Positions 19,003-27,237 of a stretch of 64,000 nt of DNA are shown one piece after another. The notes beneath the pieces were generated by a model. It saw only the letters and a program-made list of their open reading frames with translations. It did not search any database and was not told the DNA's origin. The stretch covers positions 1-64,000 of the forward strand of contig NZ_JAPCHW010000007.1 of assembly GCF_026107515.2 (NCBI RefSeq), given 5' to 3'. This stretch comes from Glutamicibacter sp. MNS18 (GTDB lineage: Bacteria > Actinomycetota > Actinomycetes > Actinomycetales > Micrococcaceae). Each line of letters begins with the position of its first letter. The first letter of the stretch is position 1. The translations under genes were made by a program, and so were the position numbers.

Positions 19003-19820
19003 GCCGCGACCCGATCGCCGCGCCGGCTGCGCAGCACCCAGGCCAGCGCCAGCGCGCCGAGGACCAGCACCCCGCTGCCGGTGAAGGCGGCGATCGCCAC
19101 CGTGTCGGAGGCGTTGGGGGAGTCAAGGCGGCTGACCCCGATCCAGGCGATACCCCAGGCCATGGCCGCCGGGGCACCGAGGTGGCCGCGGCTGTACCAG
19201 CAGGTGCCCAGGCCGATGAGCACGGCCACCGCCAGCAGGGCCACGGCCAGCGGGGTTATCCAGCTGGCGTCCTGTCCCACCCCCAGCGAGCCGAGCAGGG
19301 CCGCGGTGTTGGCAATGCTGGCCACGTTGACCCAGCCCAGGTAGAGGCCGAAGACCACCCACATCAGCCAGCGTTCCACCGCCGAGGGCGCGGGGGTGGC
19401 CACCAGCAGGATGAACAGGCGGATCAGCACCGCCAGCAGGATCAGGATCACCGCCAGGCTGGCCGCCAGCCAGCCCAGCTGGACCACGCCGATCCAGACG
19501 GCGTTCAGCAGCGCGGAGGCGATGACCCAGCCGCGGGTGCGGGCCTGTAGCACCGAGGTGCGGGCGGTGCCGGTGAACTGCCAGATCGCGTAGACCGCCA
19601 GCCCGCAGTAGATCACGCTCCAGATGCCGAAGGCCGGGCCCGCGGGGGAGAGCAGGGTGGAATCGGTGTCAAGCCAGCCGCCGGAGGCCTCGCGGATGGG
19701 GGTTCCGCCCCAGGCCCCGCTGCCCAGGAAGGCACCGAAGATGGCGATCGCCATGGCCGCGGCGGTGAGCACCGGGATCCCGAGCGGCGCGCGGCGGGTG
19801 GACTGGGTGGTTCTGCTCAT
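18999..19820 (-). CDS. TspO/MBR-family-like membrane protein
   Basis: A 273-residue protein with about seven hydrophobic segments. The block PAGPAFGIWSVIYCGLAVY (about residues 57-75) resembles the TspO signature, with repeated tryptophans as in tryptophan-rich sensory proteins. The start is taken at 19820 because AAGGAGA lies about 8 bases upstream. An in-frame ATG 51 bases earlier has no such site. In Rhodobacter, TspO lies in the pigment cluster and modulates carotenoid gene expression, so a link to the divergent crt operon is plausible. Here it is inference. Confidence 0.75.
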   Translation of the reverse strand: MSRTTQSTRRAPLGIPVLTAAAMAIAIFGAFLGSGAWGGTPIREASGGWLDTDSTLLSPAGPAFGIWSVIYCGLAVYAIWQFTGTARTSVLQARTRGWVIASALLNAVWIGVVQLGWLAASLAVILILLAVLIRLFILLVATPAPSAVERWLMWVVFGLYLGWVNVASIANTAALLGSLGVGQDASWITPLAVALLAVAVLIGLGTCWYSRGHLGAPAAMAWGIAWIGVSRLDSPNASDTVAIAAFTGSGVLVLGALALAWVLRSRRGDRVAA

Positions 19821-19871
19821 GTTGCTGTCTCCTTGGGTATTTTGCGGGAATTTGAGATCAGGACTGGACAT

Positions 19872-19922
19872 GACAAACTATCTAAACAATGATGTATCTA
19901 ACTTAGCTAATTATCAACTACA
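19872..19922 (+). promoter_or_regulatory. divergent promoter/operator region of the carotenoid locus
   Basis: A markedly AT-rich stretch between the divergent TspO-like and MarR genes. It contains a direct repeat TATCTAA at 19879-19885 and 19895-19901 (16-base period, about 1.5 helical turns) and the palindrome TTAGCTAA at 19903-19910. It is a likely binding region for the MarR/CrtR-like protein encoded immediately downstream. Sites were read by eye. Confidence 0.55.
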
Positions 19923-19936
19923 CGAGAGAAGTTCCC

Positions 19937-20413
19937 ATGGAGCAGACAGGAAAGACGGCACGGGACGCGGCACGGTTGTTCCAGGAACTCATCGAGCATT
20001 GGGAGACGGCGGACGCGGCGGCCCGGCAGCGGCTGAGCCTGAACGTCACCGACTTCAAGGCGCTGAAGCTGCTGTGCGAGCGCGGACCCCTGGGACCCGG
20101 CGAGCTGGCCGGCACGCTGCATATCAGCACCGCCACCACCACCGGCGTGGTGGACCGTCTGGAATCCCACGGCTACGTCACCCGCACCCTGCATCCCACC
20201 GACCGGCGGCGCAGCAGCATCACCGTGAATGACGCCCTGATCCAGGATCCCCTGGCCCCGGCGCACGCCCTGCTCAGCGACGTGGATACCGTCCTGGCGA
20301 GCAGGCCGCAGCCCGAACGCGAGCAGATGCTCGCCTGCCTGCGCGAATTGAGCGACAGGATGCGACACACGATTTCGCAATTCCCCGTCCCCAGCCACCA
20401 CCCAGCGAAGTGA
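19937..20413 (+). CDS. crtR: MarR-family regulator, probable CrtR-like repressor of carotenoid genes
   Basis: A 158-residue winged-helix protein with LNVTDFKALKLL, LGPGELAGTLHISTATTTGVVDRLESHGYVTR (about residues 52-83) and the wing HPTDRRRSS. It is the first gene before crtE, with only 6 bases between. In Corynebacterium glutamicum a MarR protein, CrtR, represses the crt genes and is released by geranylgeranyl diphosphate. Position and family support the same role here, but the ligand specificity is inference. In C. glutamicum crtR is divergent from crtE, whereas here it reads in the same direction as crtE. Confidence 0.75.
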   Translation: MEQTGKTARDAARLFQELIEHWETADAAARQRLSLNVTDFKALKLLCERGPLGPGELAGTLHISTATTTGVVDRLESHGYVTRTLHPTDRRRSSITVNDALIQDPLAPAHALLSDVDTVLASRPQPEREQMLACLRELSDRMRHTISQFPVPSHHPAK

Positions 20414-20419
20414 CCAGAG

Positions 20420-21511
20420 ATGACTGCCACACACCCCAGCCCGCAACGCACCCGCCAAGCCCCGGCCAGCCACCACGGTGAGGCCGAGGAGGAGCTGATC
20501 CGCGCCCAGCTGCAGCAGCTGCTGCAGGACCAGCAGCGGCGTACCGCCCGCTACTCCCGCGCCACCGCCGATCTCTGGCAGCGGATCGCCCCGACCGTGG
20601 GCGCGGGCAAGCTGACCCGCCCGAAGCTGGTGAGCCTGGGCTACCGCACCTTCGGCGGCAAGGACCAGGCCCGCAGCATTGACCTGGGTTGCGCCTTCGA
20701 GCTGCTGCATAGCGCCTTGCTGATGCATGATGACGTGATCGACCGCGACTTCATCCGCCGTGGCCGGCCCACCCTCTCGGCGCACTACCGCGACCAGGCC
20801 CGCGCCGCGGGGCTGGAGCCGGCGGCGGCCGAGCATGTGGGCGGCAGCGCGGGGATCATCGCCGGGGACTTGCTGCTCAGCGCCGCCATCCGCCAGGCGG
20901 CGCGCGCCGCGGCCGGGCTGCCCGCGGCCGAGGCCGTGGGCCAGGCCTTCGAATTGGCCGTGGCGCAGGCCGGGGCCGGGGAACTGGAGGACCTGCTGTA
21001 CTCGGTGCAGGCCCTACCGGCCAATACCGCCGAGGTGTTGCGGATGGAGGAGCTGAAAACGGCCGGGTACTCCTTCCAGCTGCCGTTGCTGTGCGGGGCC
21101 CTGCTGGCCGGGGCGAGTGAAACCGAGGCTGCGGGGATCAGCGACATCGGCTGCCGGCTCGGGGTGGCCTACCAGGTGGTGGACGACATCCTGGGCTGCT
21201 TCGGGGATCCCCGCAGCACCGGCAAGTCGGTGGAGTCGGACCTGCGCGAAGGCAAGAGCACCGTGCTGACCGCCCTGGCCTCCGAGGACGCCGACTTCCA
21301 GGCCGAACTGGCCGCCTACCGCAACGGGAGCAGCAGCATCCAGGCCCTGCGCCAGGCCTTGCACCGCAGCGGGGCGGCGCAGACCGCCCACCGGCTGGCC
21401 GCCAGCCTGTGCACCGCGGCCCTGCAGTCCCCGCATTTCAACGCCTTGCCGCCGCACACCCAGCAGGAGTTGCAGGGCTATGCAACCTTCATCCTCGAAC
21501 GAAAGGTCTAG
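20420..21511 (+). CDS. crtE: geranylgeranyl diphosphate synthase
   Basis: A 363-residue trans-isoprenyl diphosphate synthase that extends allylic diphosphates to C20 GGPP, the carotenoid precursor. The first Asp-rich motif DDVIDRD is at 104-110 and the second, VVDDILGCFGD, at about 253-263 (the FARM/SARM pair). Substrate lysine/arginine positions are seen in KLTRPKLVSLGYR. It overlaps the upstream end of crtB and is the first enzyme gene of the operon. Confidence 0.92.
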   Translation: MTATHPSPQRTRQAPASHHGEAEEELIRAQLQQLLQDQQRRTARYSRATADLWQRIAPTVGAGKLTRPKLVSLGYRTFGGKDQARSIDLGCAFELLHSALLMHDDVIDRDFIRRGRPTLSAHYRDQARAAGLEPAAAEHVGGSAGIIAGDLLLSAAIRQAARAAAGLPAAEAVGQAFELAVAQAGAGELEDLLYSVQALPANTAEVLRMEELKTAGYSFQLPLLCGALLAGASETEAAGISDIGCRLGVAYQVVDDILGCFGDPRSTGKSVESDLREGKSTVLTALASEDADFQAELAAYRNGSSSIQALRQALHRSGAAQTAHRLAASLCTAALQSPHFNALPPHTQQELQGYATFILERKV

Positions 21512-21515
21512 GGCC

Positions 21516-22394
21516 ATGGGACCGACCGCCTTGCAGTTGTACACCCGGACCGCCTCGCGCAGCGCGCAGGTGGTCATCGGGGAGTATTCCACTTCCTTCT
21601 CGCTGGCCTGCCGGCTGCTGGGCCGTACCACGCGCGCCCATATCGCCAACATCTACGCGCTGGTGCGGTTGGCGGACGAGGTGGTTGACGGGGTGGCCAG
21701 CGAGGCCGGATTGCCCGCCGTGGCCATCGCCGAGGCTCTGGATAGGCTGGAGCAGGAGACCGAGGCGGCCCTGCGCACCGGATACAGCACCAACCTGGTG
21801 GTGCACGCCTTCGTCTGCACCGCCCGCCGGCACGGGATCACCACGGAGCTGACCGCCCCGTTTTTCGCCTCCATGCGCCAGGACCTGCAATCCCAGAGCC
21901 ATGACGAGCAATCGCTGGAGCACTACATCTACGGCTCGGCCGAGGTGGTCGGGTTGATGTGCCTGAAGGTCTTCCAGGCCATGCCCGGGGCCCGCCCCGA
22001 TCCCCAGAAGCACAGCGAGCAGGCCGCCCGCCGCCTGGGCTCCGCATTCCAGAAGGTCAACTTCCTGCGCGACCTGGCCGCCGACAGCCAGGAGCTGGGG
22101 CGCACCTACCTGCCCGAAAGCCACCCCTCGCGGTTGGACGAACAGGTTAAGATGCAGTTGGTGCGGGATATCACCGGGGACCTGGATGCCGCCCTGGACG
22201 GGGTGCCCTACCTGGCGCCACGGGCCGCACAGGCGGTGCGGATGGCCCATGGGCTGTTCAGCGAACTGAACGCCAAGCTGGCCCGCACCCCGGCCCGTGA
22301 CCTGTTGGAACGCCGGATCTCGGTCTCCAGCCCACGCAAGGCCCTGATTGCGGCCCGCACCTTCCTACCGGCCACGAGCAGGAGACACGTATGA
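21516..22394 (+). CDS. crtB: phytoene synthase
   Basis: A 292-residue squalene/phytoene synthase that condenses two GGPP to phytoene. Asp-rich motif 1 is ADEVVDG (Asp54-Asp58) and motif 2 is NFLRDLAADSQELGRTYLP. The start at 21516 (MGPTALQLY) is preferred because GAAAGG lies upstream. An in-frame ATG at 21480 would overlap crtE further and adds a non-conserved N-terminus. Its stop overlaps the crtI start (ATGA). Confidence 0.93.
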   Translation: MGPTALQLYTRTASRSAQVVIGEYSTSFSLACRLLGRTTRAHIANIYALVRLADEVVDGVASEAGLPAVAIAEALDRLEQETEAALRTGYSTNLVVHAFVCTARRHGITTELTAPFFASMRQDLQSQSHDEQSLEHYIYGSAEVVGLMCLKVFQAMPGARPDPQKHSEQAARRLGSAFQKVNFLRDLAADSQELGRTYLPESHPSRLDEQVKMQLVRDITGDLDAALDGVPYLAPRAAQAVRMAHGLFSELNAKLARTPARDLLERRISVSSPRKALIAARTFLPATSRRHV

Positions 22395-23965
22395 GCCCGA
22401 CAGAACCCCAATCCGTGATCGTCATCGGCGGCGGCTTCGCCGGCCTGGCCAGTGCAGGCCTGCTGGCCGCCGCGGGCCACCGGGTGACCCTGCTGGAACA
22501 GGGGGAGCACCTGGGCGGACGGGCCGGCAGGCTGCACCGTGGCGGGTTCAGCTTCGACACCGGTCCCTCCTGGTACCTGATGCCCGAGGTGTTCGAGCAC
22601 TGGTTCGGGCTCATGGGAACCAGCGTCCAGCGCGAACTGGACCTGGTGGAACTGGAAACCTCCTACCGCACCTTCTTCGAAGGCCAGCCGCCGGTGGACC
22701 TCAGCCCGCAGACCGCCGCCGCCACCTTCGAATCCCTGGAACCCGGCGCCGGATCCCGGCTGCGGGACTACCTGGCCCAAAGCTCCGGGAACTACCAGCT
22801 GGCCCTGGAGCATTTCCTCTATGACGACTTCGCCCGCCCGGGCAACCTGGCCAAGGGATCGATCCTGCGCCGCCTGCCGCAGCTGCTCCCGCTGCTGCTG
22901 CGTTCGCTGCACGACCACGGCGCGGCCCGATTCCAGGATCCGCGCCTGCGCCAGCTGCTGGGTTACCCGGCCGTGTTCCTGGGCAGCAGCCCACGACGCA
23001 CCCCGGCCCTGTACCACCTGATGAGCCACCTGGACCTGGTCGAGGGGGTGCGGTATCCGCGGGGCGGATTCAGCGCCCTGGTGGACGCGATGGCCCGCAC
23101 CGCCGAAGCCGCCGGGGTCCTGCTGGTCACCCGCGCCCGGGTCACCGAGCTGTCCACCGATGGTGCCGATGGCGCGGTCAGCGCCGTGCAGTGGATCGAT
23201 GAGCACAACGACACCCACCGCAGCCCCGCCCAGATCGTGGTCGGCGCCGCGGACCTGCACCACCTGGAACACCAGCTGCTGCCCCCCGCGCGGCGCACCC
23301 GCAGCAAACGGCAGTGGAACCGCGCCGACCCGGGCCCCAGCGCCGTGCTGCTGTGCCTGGGCATCAAGGGCAAGCTGCCGCAGCTCGAACACCACAACCT
23401 GTTCTTCACCCGCGACTGGGACGAGAACTTCTCCCGTATCGACAGCGGCCGGCCGCTGCAGGCCGAAACCAGCATCTACGCCTGCATGCCCAGCGCCACC
23501 GATGACACCGTGGCCCCTGAAGGCCATGAGAACCTCTTCGTTCTAATCCCGGCACCGGCAGCACCCTCCTGGGGCCGCGGCGGGGCCGACGGCACCGGGG
23601 ATACGATGGTGGAGCAGGTCGCCGAGGCGGCCATCGACCAGGTGGCCCGCTGGGCGGGCATCGACGATCTGCGCCAGCGGATCGTGGTGCGCCAGAGCTT
23701 CGGCCCGGCCGACTTCGCCCAGAACTTCGGGGCCTGGCAGGGCGGCGCGCTGGGACTGGCGCACACCCTGGGGCAGAGCGCCTTCCTGCGCCCCGGGATC
23801 CGCAACCCCAAGGTGCCCGGCCTCTACTACGCCGGATCCTCGGTCCGCCCCGGTATCGGCATCCCGATGTGCCTGATCAGCGCCGAGCTGGTCGCCAAGG
23901 CGGTCGCGGGCGTGAGCGCTCCCGGGCCGCTGCCGCTACCGGTGCCGGCGGGGGAACCGAGCTGA
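22391..23965 (+). CDS. crtI: phytoene desaturase
   Basis: A 524-residue FAD-dependent desaturase that converts phytoene to lycopene in four steps. The N-terminal dinucleotide motif is VIVIGGGFAGLASAGLLA (about residues 9-26), followed by the GGRAG block. The C-terminal carotenoid-desaturase signature is LYYAGSSVRPGIGIPMCLISAELVA (about 479-503). It overlaps crtB by 4 bases and crtYe by 1 base (TGATG). Confidence 0.94.
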   Translation: MSPTEPQSVIVIGGGFAGLASAGLLAAAGHRVTLLEQGEHLGGRAGRLHRGGFSFDTGPSWYLMPEVFEHWFGLMGTSVQRELDLVELETSYRTFFEGQPPVDLSPQTAAATFESLEPGAGSRLRDYLAQSSGNYQLALEHFLYDDFARPGNLAKGSILRRLPQLLPLLLRSLHDHGAARFQDPRLRQLLGYPAVFLGSSPRRTPALYHLMSHLDLVEGVRYPRGGFSALVDAMARTAEAAGVLLVTRARVTELSTDGADGAVSAVQWIDEHNDTHRSPAQIVVGAADLHHLEHQLLPPARRTRSKRQWNRADPGPSAVLLCLGIKGKLPQLEHHNLFFTRDWDENFSRIDSGRPLQAETSIYACMPSATDDTVAPEGHENLFVLIPAPAAPSWGRGGADGTGDTMVEQVAEAAIDQVARWAGIDDLRQRIVVRQSFGPADFAQNFGAWQGGALGLAHTLGQSAFLRPGIRNPKVPGLYYAGSSVRPGIGIPMCLISAELVAKAVAGVSAPGPLPLPVPAGEPS

Positions 23966-24300
23966 TGGCCTACCTGCTGACCCTGCTGGTGCTGATCGGG
24001 TGCATGGTGCTGCTCGACGCCCGCTACCGGCTCTTTGTCTTCCACCGCCCCGTCCCGGCCCTGCTGTCGCTGGTGCTGGGTACCGGCATCTTCGTGCTCT
24101 GGGATGTGCTGGCCATTGCCGAGGGCATCTTCCTGCACCTGGAATCCCCGTGGATGACCGGTATCATGGTGGCCGACCAGTTGCCGCTGGAGGAGATCTT
24201 CTTCCTGTTTTTCCTGTGCTACCAGACGATGATCCTGGTCAACGGATGGCAGCTCTTCCGGGCGAGAACCCGTCCCATCCAGGCAAGGGAGAGCCGATGA
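23965..24300 (+). CDS. crtYe: C50 carotenoid cyclase subunit e
   Basis: A 111-residue polytopic membrane protein, one half of the heterodimeric C50 epsilon-cyclase that closes the rings of flavuxanthin-type precursors. It has about three helices and the conserved PLEEIFFLFFLCYQT motif (about residues 73-87). The ATG lies inside the crtI stop (TGATG). A longer upstream reading inside crtI is out of character and rejected. Confidence 0.87.
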   Translation: MAYLLTLLVLIGCMVLLDARYRLFVFHRPVPALLSLVLGTGIFVLWDVLAIAEGIFLHLESPWMTGIMVADQLPLEEIFFLFFLCYQTMILVNGWQLFRARTRPIQARESR

Positions 24301-24629
24301 GTTTCATGCAGATGGGCCTGTTCTTCGTGGCGGGGTCGCTGGCGCTGCTACTGCTGGCCATGGCGATCCGGCGTCCCGGGGTGGGTCGGGTGCTGCCGGC
24401 ATTGCTGGCTGCCACCGCCGTACTGTTCCTGCTCACCGCCGTGTTCGACAACGTGATGATCGCCGCGGGGCTGTTCGATTACGGTGAGCACCGGCTGCTG
24501 GGGGTGCGCGTCGGGTTGGCGCCGGTGGAGGACTTCCTCTACCCGCTGTGCGCCGTGATGTTCATGCCCGCCCTGTGGTGGCTTGTGGGCGGGGATGCTC
24601 CGCGCACAGGAAGGAAGGAGCGGCCGTGA
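24297..24629 (+). CDS. crtYf: C50 carotenoid cyclase subunit f
   Basis: A 110-residue partner subunit of CrtYe with three hydrophobic segments and the matching motif LAPVEDFLYPLCAVMFMPALWW (about residues 74-95). It starts at ATG 24297, overlapping the crtYe stop by 4 bases, which couples the two subunits for equal synthesis. Separate genes for the two halves are typical of Micrococcales and Corynebacteriales; in other organisms they are fused. Confidence 0.87.
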   Translation: MSFMQMGLFFVAGSLALLLLAMAIRRPGVGRVLPALLAATAVLFLLTAVFDNVMIAAGLFDYGEHRLLGVRVGLAPVEDFLYPLCAVMFMPALWWLVGGDAPRTGRKERP

Positions 24630-25492
24630 GCAAGCTAGCCTCGTCCCTGATCCTGACCTCCCGGCCGGTGTCCTGGATCAACACCGCCTACCCTTTCGCC
24701 GTGGCATTCCTGCTGGCCGGCGGGTGCATCGACTGGCGGTGGATCGTGGGCAGCGTGTTCTTCCTGGTGCCCTACAACCTGGTCATGTACGGGGTCAACG
24801 ATGTCTTCGACTACGAGTCCGACCTGCGCAACCCGCGCAAGGGCGGGGCCGAGGGGGCACTGCTCGAACGCAGTGTGCACCGTCAGGTGTTGTGGGCCTG
24901 CCTGCTGGTGGCCGCCCCCTTCCTGGTGGCTCTGGCTTCCGGCGGTGGTGGCGCGGCGAACCTGGCACTTGCCCTCTCCATGGCGGCACTGCTGGCTTAC
25001 AGTGCCCCGGGGTTGCGTTTCAAGGAACGCCCCTTCCTGGATTCGTTGACCAGTGCGGTCCACTTCGTTTCCCCCGGGGTCTACGGTTGGCTGCTGGCCG
25101 GAGGCGAGCTCACCCTGGCACCGCTGGCCGCGTTCGGGGCGTTCCTGCTGTGGGGCATGGCCTCCCATGCGCTGGGGGCGATCCAGGATATCGAGCCGGA
25201 CCGCCGGGCCGGACTCGGATCGATTGCCACGGTGCTCGGTGCCCGGCGCACCGCCAGGCTGGTGGCCCTGTGGTACGTGTTGGCCGGGCTGCTGGTGCTT
25301 CTCGTTCCCGGCGAGGGGCGCTGGGCGGCGCTGCTGGCCGTGCCATACCTGTGCAACGTCCTGCCGTACCTGAACCTGGCGGACCGGGACGCCGGCACCG
25401 CGCACCGCGGCTGGGTGCGTTTCCTCTGGTTGAACTACCTGGCCGGGTTCCTGCTGACCATGCTGCTGATCTACCTGGGATGGCGGCGGTGA
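24626..25492 (+). CDS. crtEb: lycopene elongase (UbiA-type prenyltransferase)
   Basis: A 288-residue polytopic prenyltransferase that adds two C5 units to lycopene on the way to C50 carotenoids such as decaprenoxanthin. The UbiA Asp motifs are NDVFDYESDLRNPRKGG (about residues 60-76) and DIEPDRRAGLGSIATVLG (about 185-202). It starts at GTG 24626, overlapping the crtYf stop (GTGA), after an AAGGAAGGAG ribosome binding site. Together with crtYe and crtYf it marks the product as a C50 pigment. Confidence 0.9.
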   Translation: MSKLASSLILTSRPVSWINTAYPFAVAFLLAGGCIDWRWIVGSVFFLVPYNLVMYGVNDVFDYESDLRNPRKGGAEGALLERSVHRQVLWACLLVAAPFLVALASGGGGAANLALALSMAALLAYSAPGLRFKERPFLDSLTSAVHFVSPGVYGWLLAGGELTLAPLAAFGAFLLWGMASHALGAIQDIEPDRRAGLGSIATVLGARRTARLVALWYVLAGLLVLLVPGEGRWAALLAVPYLCNVLPYLNLADRDAGTAHRGWVRFLWLNYLAGFLLTMLLIYLGWRR

Positions 25493-25604
25493 GCGGTAGC
25501 ACACGGGCCGCGGACCGGACTCCGACCGGTTCCGCCCGCAACCGGGCTATGGTGGAAGCACTCTGCAAGCAATGGAAAATTTCGACTGGTAAGTGGTGGA
25601 TTCA

Positions 25605-26120
25605 ATGCACGTGGTAATGCTCTCCGAGGACGGGCAACCGATCGGGACCCAAGAGAAGACGCTGGTGCATACCACCGACACCGCCTTGCACCTGGCGTTC
25701 TCCTGCCACCTGCTCAATGACCGGGGCCAGGTGCTGGTTACCCGCCGCGCGCTGTCCAAGATCACCTGGCCGGGAGTCTGGACGAATTCCTTTTGCGGGC
25801 ATCCACAGCCCGGTGAGGACCCGCTGGACGCCGTGCGGCGCCACGCGCGGCACGAACTCGGGTGCGACATCACCGATCTGGCCGTGGCATTACCCGACTT
25901 CCGGTACCGGGCCACCGACGCCTCGGGGATCGTGGAAAACGAGATCTGCCCGGTGCACACCGCACTCCTTGTTGGTGACTTGACCCCGAATCCCGAGGAA
26001 GTCATGGACTGGCAATGGGTGGATCCCGTCGACCTGGCGCGTGCGGTGCGCGCAACCCCGTGGGCGTTCAGCCCCTGGCTGGTGGAGCAACTGCCGCAGC
26101 TGGGGATTTACAACCCTTAG
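25605..26120 (+). CDS. idi: isopentenyl-diphosphate delta-isomerase, type I
   Basis: A Nudix-fold enzyme interconverting IPP and DMAPP, which supplies the starter units for CrtE. The catalytic-site motif [12 protein letters not shown] (Cys about residue 63) and the Nudix-like [14 protein letters not shown] match type I Idi. The ATG at 25605 is preferred; an in-frame GTG at 25593 would add four residues. It is separated from crtEb by 112 bases with no terminator, so it likely belongs to the same transcription unit. Confidence 0.92.
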   Translation: MHVVMLSEDGQPIGTQEKTLVHTTDTALHLAFSCHLLNDRGQVLVTRRALSKITWPGVWTNSFCGHPQPGEDPLDAVRRHARHELGCDITDLAVALPDFRYRATDASGIVENEICPVHTALLVGDLTPNPEEVMDWQWVDPVDLARAVRATPWAFSPWLVEQLPQLGIYNP

Positions 26121-26256
26121 GCGATACCGGTGGTGCCGACGAAACGGGATCAGCCAGGCATAATCCGCAATGTAGCCGGTGATATCCGGCGGGACAAGTT
26201 CCGTTGAAGGACGCACTATTTCCTGATCGAGGCCCTTTCCTGGACCCGAAAAACTG

Positions 26257-26409
26257 TCAAGCAGCCGTCTGGACGTCGTTGCCCTGGATCGAAGCGAAAA
26301 CCGCGTTGCCCCGGCCCTGCTGGCCCAGGACCCGCCCCAGGGTCCAGAGGGAGAAGAACACGATCAGGAACGGGACCGCCACATGCAGCGCCGGTGGACT
26401 GTCGTCGTA
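26257..26409 (-). pseudogene. C-terminal remnant of a membrane protein
   Basis: A 50-codon minus-strand frame with coding-like composition (SPPALHVAVPFLIVFFSL, then WTLGRVLGQQGRGNAVFAS) ends at a stop at 26257-26259. It is blocked upstream by an in-frame stop at 26410-26412 and has no start codon. It reads as one hydrophobic helix plus a polar tail. The parent family is not recognised. Confidence 0.4.
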
Positions 26410-27083
26410 CTAAACCCAATGGGTAACACCGGCGCTGAACGCCACTACAGGAGCCGTTCCCTGCGTTCCTCGAGGGGGACGGCTTTGCTGCACCCGAGGC
26501 CATGTACCGGTTATCGGTGCTTCGTTCGCTTCGCGTGTCCGGTAGCCATCGAGGTGAACCTATCAAGCATAGCTAGCAACCTGAGCCCAGTATTGTTACC
26601 TTTTGTTTTACTGAGGTTTCGCTCTGGTTTTCAGGTAACCCGTTGAGCTTCGTAGTCTCAAATCGAAACCAAGCGTAATTTTTGCCCAATTCCTCAACCA
26701 CTTTTGGAGCATGCGGAACGCTCCGAGGGGTATTTCCCGCCGCGGTCCTTGAGTGAGGGAGATCACGCAATTTTTCTTGAGTTGATATTTATCTACCCAA
26801 GTAGACGTAAGTTCAGTTGCTTAAGATCTACCCTGCAACCCTTGATTTGCACTGTCAAACCGGATGTCGGATTCACGGTGTCCTGCGGCAAAATACCTAC
26901 TGAAAACGTGCTTTACGGCATCGAATCGTGGTTTCGCTCGGATGTCGAAAGATGCTTATCTTTATGGAGGGGCAACACGCTGATTGCCTCTACACCGCAA
27001 CACAACTTTGGGGGACTGTTGCCTAGCGCGACGGTTGTGTCTTACTTGGGGGAAGAGTGATTTTCACTTGGGGTGTGACCTCA

Positions 27084-27120
27084 CGGGGCGCACGGCTTGA
27101 CTGTCAAGCCGTGCGCCCCG
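27084..27120. terminator. 18-bp hairpin
   Basis: CGGGGCGCACGGCTTGAC at 27084-27101 is followed after one base by its exact complement at 27103-27120. It works in either direction as a terminator-type stem but has no T run. It could also be a mobile-element end. Confidence 0.5.
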
Positions 27121-27237
27121 AGGGGCAATTTATGCCGGGTCGGGGAGAGACGGAAGCATCCGTGCCCGTCCTCGGGATTAATCCGGAACCGGACCATAGC
27201 GACCGCCACACCCTGCGGCAGGACGTTGGTGGTTCAC

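Larger units (their letters stand above)
26121..27237. other. 1.1-kb decayed region
   Basis: This region contains a minus-strand protein remnant (26257-26409), then lower-GC sequence (about 26540-27060) with no convincing gene, and a strong hairpin at 27084-27120. The 118-codon frame at 26704-27060 lacks domain-like composition and a ribosome binding site and is not annotated as a gene. Confidence 0.5.

Noticed and set aside
26704-27060. 118-codon plus-strand open frame ending just before the 27084-27120 hairpin
   Set aside because: Composition and hydrophobic pattern are not protein-like, no ribosome binding site, no recognisable domain.
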